Source: an uncultured Shinella sp. (GTDB lineage Bacteria; Pseudomonadota; Alphaproteobacteria; Rhizobiales; Rhizobiaceae). From it: a DNA stretch of 9,812 bases. The DNA lies in assembly GCA_946481465.1 (NCBI GenBank), contig CAMLOC010000070.1, positions 1 through 9,812 on the forward strand, written 5' to 3'. How positions within the stretch are numbered: the stretch's first letter is position 1; every line of letters begins with the position of its first letter. The notes under the pieces were generated by a model that was given only the letters and a program-made list of their open reading frames with translations, was not told the origin of the DNA and searched no databases. Both the position numbers and the translations under genes were made by a program. Positions 5,665 through 9,812 of the stretch are shown here, piece after piece.

Positions 5665-6942
5665 TCAGGCGGCGCGGGCTTCGATCATCGCGCTTTCGAG
5701 AATGTCGAGCGCCTCGGCAAACACCTCGTCCTGGATGGTGATCGGCGCGAGGAAGCGGATGACGTTGCCGTGCACGCCGCAGGTCAGCAGGATCAGGCCC
5801 TTTTCGAGGGCCTTCAGGCGCACCTTGTTGGCGAAGTCGGCGCTCGGCTGCTTGGTCGAAACGTCGTTGAACTCGACGGCGTTCATGAAGCCGGGGCCGC
5901 GGATGTCGACGATTTCCGGAACCTTGTCCTGCAGGGCGGCAAGGCGCTGCTTGAGGCGGGCACCGAGGTTTTCCGCGCGGTTGCACAGGTCCTCGTCCTT
6001 GATGACGTCGAGAACGGCATGGGCCGCCGCAACGCCGATCGGGCTGCCGGCATAGGTGCCGCCGAGGCCACCGGGGCCGGGCGCGTCCATGATCTCCGCG
6101 CGGCCGGTGACGGCGGCGATCGGGAAGCCGCCGCCAAGCCCCTTGGCCATGGTCATCAGGTCGGCGGCGATGCCGTAGTGTTCCATGGCGAAGAGCTTGC
6201 CGGTACGGGCGAAGCCGGTCTGCACCTCGTCGGCGATCAGCAGGATGCCGTGCTGGTCGCAGATCTCGCGCAGCGCCTTCATGAAATTGACCGGAACCGG
6301 ATAGAAGCCGCCTTCGCCCTGAACCGGCTCGATGATGATCGCGGCGACGCGGCCCGGATCGACATCGGCGGCGAAAAGCTTCTTCAGCACGGAGAGCGAC
6401 TGCTCGACCGTCGTGCCGTGCATTTCGACCGGGAAGGGGGCATGGAAGACGTCGCCCGGCATGGCGCCGAAGCCGACCTTGTAGGGCACGACCTTGCCGG
6501 TCAGCGCCATGCCCATGAAGGTGCGGCCGTGGAAACCGCCGGAAAAGGCGATGACGGCCTGCCGGCCGGTGGCGGCACGGGCGATCTTCACGGCGTTCTC
6601 GACGGCTTCGGCGCCGGTCGTGACGAAGATCGTCTTCTTGGCGAAGTTGCCGGGGGTGATGGTGTTCAGCCGCTCGGCAAGCTCGACATAGTTCTCGTAG
6701 GGCACGACCTGGTGGCAGGTGTGGGTGAAGCGGTCGAGCTGGTTCTTGACGGCCTCGATGACGCGCGGATGGCGGTGGCCGGTGTTGACGACGGCGATGC
6801 CGGCGGCGAAATCGATGTAGCGGTTGCCTTCCTTGTCCCAGATCTCGGCATTCTCCGCCCGGTCGGCGTAGATCTGCGTGGTCATGCCGACGCCGCGCGA
6901 GATGGCGGCGTTCTTGCGGTCTGTGAGGGGCGTTGCGGTCAT
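5665..6942 (-). CDS. gabT: 4-aminobutyrate (GABA) aminotransferase
   Basis: GabT transfers the amino group of GABA to 2-oxoglutarate, giving succinate semialdehyde and glutamate. The 425-residue product matches the class III PLP aminotransferase family and aligns with E. coli GabT (426 residues) nearly without offset. Visible landmarks are AGIAVVNTGH (47-56), the cofactor-phosphate site TTGAEAVENA (108-117), FHGRT (137-141), and EPVQGEGG (205-212) with Glu210, which marks the GABA-type enzymes. IADEVQTGFARTG (236-248) carries D238, which pairs with the pyridine nitrogen; TMAKGLGGGFP (264-274) carries the Schiff-base Lys K267, and GGTYAGSP (294-301) follows. The ATG at 6942 has AGGA 7 nt upstream. 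It is the first gene of gabTD and diverges from a MerR/XRE/cupin regulator. 5-aminovalerate or another omega-amino acid is a possible additional substrate. Confidence 0.94.
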   Translation of the reverse strand: MTATPLTDRKNAAISRGVGMTTQIYADRAENAEIWDKEGNRYIDFAAGIAVVNTGHRHPRVIEAVKNQLDRFTHTCHQVVPYENYVELAERLNTITPGNFAKKTIFVTTGAEAVENAVKIARAATGRQAVIAFSGGFHGRTFMGMALTGKVVPYKVGFGAMPGDVFHAPFPVEMHGTTVEQSLSVLKKLFAADVDPGRVAAIIIEPVQGEGGFYPVPVNFMKALREICDQHGILLIADEVQTGFARTGKLFAMEHYGIAADLMTMAKGLGGGFPIAAVTGRAEIMDAPGPGGLGGTYAGSPIGVAAAHAVLDVIKDEDLCNRAENLGARLKQRLAALQDKVPEIVDIRGPGFMNAVEFNDVSTKQPSADFANKVRLKALEKGLILLTCGVHGNVIRFLAPITIQDEVFAEALDILESAMIEARAA

Positions 6943-6986
6943 GGCGCTATCCTGAATCTGGAGGCTTCGATCGGTGGGGCATTCAC

Positions 6987-7023
6987 GCGGCTCTAACGGC
7001 AAAGCCGCTGCGCGCCTTTGCCG
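6987..7023 (-). promoter_or_regulatory. Two overlapping, mutually exclusive hairpins in the predicted gabT leader
   Basis: CGGCAAAG (6997-7004) and CTTTGCCG (7016-7023) are perfect 8-bp complements. The competing pair GCGGCT (6987-6992) and AGCCGC (7003-7008) is a perfect 6-bp match that reuses part of the first element. In the gabT transcript the 8-bp stem would lie at the very 5' end, starting about where transcription is predicted to begin. It could be a 5' stabilising stem or an alternative-structure switch; it might instead act as DNA. Confidence 0.45.
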
Positions 7024-7030
7024 AAACCGC

Positions 7031-7060
7031 ATTAACTTGCATTTTTTCTGCAAGTCTCAA
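7031..7060 (-). promoter_or_regulatory. Candidate gabT promoter
   Basis: On the minus strand, TTGAGA (7060-7055) and GTTAAT (7036-7031) are separated by 18 bp. The predicted transcription start is near 7024, about 80 nt before the gabT ATG. The spacer is almost exactly filled by the dyad at 7036-7054, so a protein bound there would contact the promoter directly. Confidence 0.45.
7036..7054. promoter_or_regulatory. Dyad operator candidate, box 1 (CTTGCA-N7-TGCAAG)
   Basis: CTTGCA (7036-7041) and TGCAAG (7049-7054) are exact reverse complements around TTTTTTC. The box lies in the spacer of the candidate gabT promoter and shares 15 bp with box 2. It is the best candidate site for the divergently encoded regulator. 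Confidence 0.6.
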
Positions 7061-7087
7061 GTGGAATTCCTACATTTTTTCTGCAAG
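7040..7087 (+). repeat. Direct repeat of CATTTTTTCTGCAAG, two copies 33 bp apart
   Basis: The 15-mer CATTTTTTCTGCAAG occurs exactly at 7040-7054 and 7073-7087. The 33-bp start-to-start distance is about three helical turns, placing both copies on the same face of the DNA. In the second copy the left half-site (CCTACA instead of CTTGCA) is degenerate, and a further TGCAA follows at 7090-7094. This fits a main site plus an auxiliary site. Confidence 0.65.
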
Positions 7088-7125
7088 AATGCAACGGGCA
7101 TTTTACGGCGGCGATGCGGCCGGAA

Positions 7126-7134
7126 TGCTATAGA
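7126..7134 (+). promoter_or_regulatory. Extended -10 element, candidate promoter of the MerR/XRE/cupin gene
   Basis: TGCTATAGA has the TGn extension plus TATAGA, and I see no good -35 at the right distance. It would start transcription near 7141, about 25 nt before the ATG at 7166. The repeated boxes lie 40-90 bp upstream of it, so autoregulation is possible. Confidence 0.4.
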
Positions 7135-7165
7135 AGAACCCTACACAGAATCAGGGATCGGCGCG

Positions 7166-7981
7166 ATGGGTTCGCAAGAACCGGTGCACTATAAAGTGGC
7201 GGAGGCCGCGCGGCTTGCCGGCGTTTCGGCCTCCACGCTCAGGCTTTGGGAAACGCAGGGGCTCGTCGTGCCGGGCCGCTCGGAAACCGGCCATCGCCAG
7301 TACAGCGCTGAGGACGTCGCGCGGCTGAAGCGCATCGCCTGGTACAGGACCGAGCGCGGTCTCAACCCGGCCGCCATCCGCGAGGCGCTCGAAGCCGAGG
7401 AGCCCGCCGCCGAAACCGCACCCGCCGAGGGCGAGGCGCACCAGGGCGTCGGGCGCAAGCTGCGGAGCCTGCGCCATGCCGCCGGCAAGACACTCGACCA
7501 GGTGGCGGGCGATATCGGCATCGCGACCTCCGTGCTTTCCACCTTCGAGCGCACCTCGCAGGGCGTCACCTTCCGCGTGCTGCACGACCTTGCCGACTAT
7601 TACGGCACCACCGTCTCGAAACTCTCCGGCGAGGAAGAGCAGGAGAACCGCTCCGTGGTGAGGGCAGGGGAGTGGAAATTCTGGCCGGAAACCTCGCCGG
7701 GCGTCACCATCCAGGTGCTGGCCGACGGGCGCAACATGATGGATTGCCACCGCTTCGTGCTCGCGCCCGGCGCCTCCTCCGACGGCGCCTACAAGCATGA
7801 GGGGGAGGAATTCGTCCACGTCCTTGCCGGACGCATCGAGATCGTGCTCGACGGCCACGAATTCCACGATCTCGGCCCCGGCGACAGCCTCTATTTCGAA
7901 AGCGCCCGCCGCCACGCCTGGCGCAACCGCCACGATGGCGAGACCGTGCTGATCTGGATCAACACCCCGCCGACCTTCTAA
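7166..7981 (+). CDS. MerR-XRE-cupin fusion transcriptional regulator, probable controller of gabTD
   Basis: The 271-residue product has three recognisable parts. Residues 8-72 form a MerR-type winged helix (YKVAEAARLAGVSASTLRLWETQGLVVPGRSETGHRQYS, then VARLKRIAWYR). Residues 94-155 form a second, XRE-type helix-turn-helix (GRKLRSLRHAAGKTLDQVAGDIGIATSVLSTFERTSQGVTF). Residues 185-268 form a cupin_2 barrel with the His and Glu of YKHEGEEFVHVLAGRIEIVLDG (209-230) and a later H250. An Ala/Glu/Pro-rich linker (77-92) joins the two DNA-binding parts. XRE-cupin regulators commonly sense small metabolites, often amines or amino acids; the extra MerR head is uncommon. The start at 7166 is the only ATG near the fold and follows AGGGA (7152-7156). 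Divergence from gabT and the repeated boxes between them suggest it senses GABA or succinate semialdehyde; this is inference. It is not a MocR-type GabR: no aminotransferase domain is present. Confidence 0.88.
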   Translation: MGSQEPVHYKVAEAARLAGVSASTLRLWETQGLVVPGRSETGHRQYSAEDVARLKRIAWYRTERGLNPAAIREALEAEEPAAETAPAEGEAHQGVGRKLRSLRHAAGKTLDQVAGDIGIATSVLSTFERTSQGVTFRVLHDLADYYGTTVSKLSGEEEQENRSVVRAGEWKFWPETSPGVTIQVLADGRNMMDCHRFVLAPGASSDGAYKHEGEEFVHVLAGRIEIVLDGHEFHDLGPGDSLYFESARRHAWRNRHDGETVLIWINTPPTF

Positions 7982-8170
7982 GGCTGGACATAGTTCACAA
8001 TTTAAGTAGAAAATATTTTTCGCACCAAGGCGATATCCGGGAGCGAAAATTCCCGTTTCCCTTCGCCGATGAACCGCCATTCGTTGTCCATAAAAGCGGC
8101 ATTTGCCATTTTACGGGCAGAAACAACGATGTTTCGCAGTCGATCCTCCCAATCGCGAAAGCAGGCCCGC
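7982..8170 (+). other. Leader region upstream of metQ with a candidate promoter
   Basis: A possible sigma-70 promoter is TGGACA (7985-7990), 16 bp, TAGAAA (8007-8012), which would give a leader of about 150 nt. It overlaps an AT-rich palindrome, GAAAATATTTTTC (8009-8021), a possible operator. CGGGA (8038-8042) and TCCCG (8051-8055) can form a weak stem followed by TTTCCC. I could not fit the region to a SAM-II or other methionine riboswitch by eye. Its function is open. Confidence 0.35.
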
Positions 8171-9019
8171 ATGTCCAAGATCAACAAGAAACTCCTCGAA
8201 AGCACGCTCTTCACCCGCCGCGCAGCCCTTGCGGCGCTCGCGGTGGCAGCCACCGCCGTCTCCACGCTCTCGCTTCCGGCGACCAGCCTTGCCGAGGACA
8301 AGAAGGAGCTGAAGGTCGGCATCATCTCCGGCGAGGATGAGGACGTCTGGCGCGTCGTGACGGCGGAAGCGGCCAAGAAGGGCCTTACCATCGAGGCGGT
8401 CGTCTTCAACGACTACACCCAGCCGAACGAGGCCCTCGCCCGCGGCGAGATCGACGCGAACGCCTTCCAGCACCTTCCCTATCTGGAAAGCCAGGTCGCG
8501 CAGCACGGCTACAAGATCGTTCCGGTCGGCTATACTGCCGTCTGGCCGATCGGCCTCTATTCCAGGAAGCACGCCAAGGTCGCCGACCTTCCGGACGGCG
8601 CCGTCGTCGGCGTGCCGAACGACCCGTCCAACGAGGGCCGGGCGCTGCGCGTGCTCCAGAACGAAGGCCTGATCAAGCTGAAGGACGGCACCGGCATCCT
8701 CGCCACGATCGCCGATATCGCGGAAAACCCGAAGAACCTCGAGATCAAGGAACTTGACGCCGGCATCGTCGGCCGCTCGGTCGACGACCTCGACGCGGCG
8801 ATCGTCAACACCGACTGGGCGCTGAAGAGCGGCCTCACCCAGGAGAACCGCATCGCGCAGGAGCCCGTCGACGACAACCCGTACCGCAACTTCATCGCCG
8901 TGCGCGAGGAGTCCAAGGACGAGCCCTGGGTCAAGCCTCTGGTCGAAGCCTACCAGAACGACGCCGTGAAGGCGGAGTTCGACCGGGTTTACAAGGGCAC
9001 GGGCATCAGCGCCTACTAA
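8171..9019 (+). CDS. metQ: MetQ/NlpA family substrate-binding protein of a methionine-type ABC importer
   Basis: This periplasmic protein probably captures methionine or a related compound for the MetNI importer. The 282-residue product begins with a signal peptide (about 1-41, ending ATSLA before EDKKELKVG). Family blocks follow: FNDYTQPNEAL (79-89), EIDANAFQHLPYL (93-105), VGVPNDPSNEGRAL (146-159) and DDNPYRNFIAVRE (234-246). There is no Cys lipobox, so it is likely a soluble periplasmic protein and not a lipoprotein like E. coli MetQ. The TRRAAL stretch (15-20) resembles a twin-arginine signal, but the consensus is incomplete. The frame is open upstream to 8069, and an ATG at 8129 would add 14 basic residues; 8171 is chosen because it gives a normal signal peptide, although its ribosome binding site is weak. 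metN follows after 84 bp. Confidence 0.9.
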   Translation: MSKINKKLLESTLFTRRAALAALAVAATAVSTLSLPATSLAEDKKELKVGIISGEDEDVWRVVTAEAAKKGLTIEAVVFNDYTQPNEALARGEIDANAFQHLPYLESQVAQHGYKIVPVGYTAVWPIGLYSRKHAKVADLPDGAVVGVPNDPSNEGRALRVLQNEGLIKLKDGTGILATIADIAENPKNLEIKELDAGIVGRSVDDLDAAIVNTDWALKSGLTQENRIAQEPVDDNPYRNFIAVREESKDEPWVKPLVEAYQNDAVKAEFDRVYKGTGISAY

Positions 9020-9039
9020 GGCCGCCATCCAACCAACTG

Positions 9040-9077
9040 GACAGCTCGCGATGCGCCTTCGGCCGTCGCGGGCTGTC
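9040..9077 (+). promoter_or_regulatory. Intercistronic hairpin between metQ and metN
   Basis: GACAGCTCGCGA (9040-9051) pairs with TCGCGGGCTGTC (9066-9077) over 12 positions with one U-G wobble. The 14-nt loop can form a further small GCC/GGC stem. No U tract follows closely. Such stems often protect the upstream message, fitting a need for more binding protein than ATPase. Partial termination is the alternative. Confidence 0.55.
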
Positions 9078-9103
9078 TCGTCGTTTCCGGAAGGGAACCG
9101 CAA

Positions 9104-9812
9104 ATGAATACCCATGTGACAGGAGGGGCCGCCGCCCTTGAGGACGACGTCATCCGCCTTGCGGACGTGCGCCGCCGCTTCGGCGCGACCGCGGCGCTCG
9201 ACGGCGTCTCGCTCACGGTGCGCCGCGGCGAGATCCTCGGCATCATCGGCCGCAGCGGCGCGGGCAAGTCGTCGCTGATGCGCACCCTCAACCGCCTGGA
9301 AAAGCCCACCAGCGGCCAGGTGGTGATCGACCAGGAAGACATCGGCCAGTTCGACGAGAAGCAGCTTGTGCTCCTGCGCCGCCGCGTTGGCATGATCTTC
9401 CAGCACTTCAACCTGATGTCGGCCAAGACTGTCTGGCAGAACGTCGCATTGCCGTTGAAAGTGGCCGGCGTGCCCAAGGCCGATATCGAACGCAAGGTCA
9501 GCGAGCTGCTGCAATTGGTGGGGTTGGCGGACAAGCGCGATGCCTACCCGGCGCAGCTCTCGGGCGGGCAGAAGCAGCGCGTCGGCATTGCCCGTGCGCT
9601 GGTGCATCAGCCGGAAATCCTGCTCTGCGACGAAGCCACCTCGGCGCTGGACCCGGAAAGCACCCAGGCCATCCTTGCCCTGCTGCGCGATATCAACAAG
9701 CGCCTGGGGCTGACCATCGTGCTGATCACCCACGAGATGGCGGTGATTCGCGAAATCTGCGACCGCGTGGTGGTGCTGGAGCGTGGGCAGGTGGTGGAGC
9801 AGGGCGAAGTCT
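9104..9812 (+). CDS. metN: MetN, ATP-binding subunit of a methionine-type ABC importer (partial, C-terminus beyond right edge)
   Basis: MetN hydrolyses ATP to drive uptake of the ligand delivered by MetQ through the permease MetI, expected just beyond the right edge. The visible 236 residues contain every nucleotide-binding motif: Walker A GRSGAGKS (49-56), Q-loop Q100 in MIFQHFN, signature LSGGQKQR (152-159), Walker B ILLCDE (172-177), D-loop SALD (180-183) and H-loop H210. The regulatory C-terminal domain of MetN lies off the edge if present. The ATG at 9104 follows AAGGGA (9091-9096). From about residue 66 the protein, for example [18 protein letters not shown] (106-123), reads like Pseudomonas MetN. 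Codon use also changes: four TTG Leu codons within residues 116-141, more GGG and GTG, against no TTG in metQ. Confidence 0.93.
   Translation, partial: MNTHVTGGAAALEDDVIRLADVRRRFGATAALDGVSLTVRRGEILGIIGRSGAGKSSLMRTLNRLEKPTSGQVVIDQEDIGQFDEKQLVLLRRRVGMIFQHFNLMSAKTVWQNVALPLKVAGVPKADIERKVSELLQLVGLADKRDAYPAQLSGGQKQRVGIARALVHQPEILLCDEATSALDPESTQAILALLRDINKRLGLTIVLITHEMAVIREICDRVVVLERGQVVEQGEV

Noticed and set aside
4154..6055. Plus-strand open frame of 633 residues opposite gabD
   Set aside because: It is an antisense shadow of gabD and gabT rich in Asp, Gly and Arg, with no domain or ribosome binding site.
7982..8170. SAM-II or other methionine riboswitch upstream of metQ
   Set aside because: I could not match the expected pseudoknot and conserved core by eye; only weak stems are visible. 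A covariance-model scan (Rfam SAM families) would decide.
8111..9733. Minus-strand open frame of 540 residues opposite metQ/metN
   Set aside because: It crosses two clear genes in antisense and shows no recognisable motifs.

Overview
The window looks like part of a secondary replicon (chromid or megaplasmid) of a member of the Rhizobiales, in the Rhizobium/Agrobacterium/Shinella/Ensifer range. Three things point there: a RepA-type ParA ATPase of the repABC kind runs off the left edge, a UPF0314/DUF2585 membrane protein lies beside it, and the DNA is GC-rich with protein sequences of rhizobial style. The genus cannot be fixed from this sequence alone. Nearly all the DNA is coding and I see no tRNA, rRNA, CRISPR array or insertion sequence.

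Layout, left to right. (1) 1-793, minus: N-terminal two thirds of repA; repB and repC are expected beyond the left edge. (2) 794-1033: repA promoter region with a candidate promoter and inverted repeat. (3) 1034-1594, minus: DUF2585/UPF0314 membrane protein with a GTG start. (4) 1706-3371, plus: fumarylacetoacetate hydrolase family gene followed 4 bp later by maiA, the last two steps of homogentisate (tyrosine) breakdown; hmgA is not in the window. (5) 3429-4066, plus: a vapBC toxin-antitoxin pair with a strong inverted repeat over its promoter, ribosome binding site and start codon, closed by a terminator-like hairpin. (6) 6942 down to 4100, minus: gabT then gabD, converting GABA through succinate semialdehyde to succinate. 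(7) 7166-7981, plus: a regulator combining a MerR-type DNA-binding domain, an XRE-type helix-turn-helix and a cupin, divergent from gabT and probably its controller. (8) 8171-9812, plus: metQ and the start of metN, a methionine-type ABC importer; metI is expected beyond the right edge.

The window is mostly familiar metabolism: amino-acid catabolism (tyrosine, GABA), uptake (methionine or a related ligand) and maintenance functions (partitioning, toxin-antitoxin). The less ordinary signals are between genes. The gabT/regulator intergenic region has a repeated CATTTTTTCTGCAAG box, one copy of which is a dyad filling the spacer of a candidate gabT promoter, followed by two competing hairpins in the predicted gabT leader. 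Intercistronic hairpins lie in gabT-gabD and metQ-metN, both using G-U wobble pairs that form only in the RNA of the transcribed strand. A perfect inverted repeat lies between the DUF2585 gene and the FAH gene. Codon use shifts inside metN, whose later part reads like a Pseudomonas MetN.
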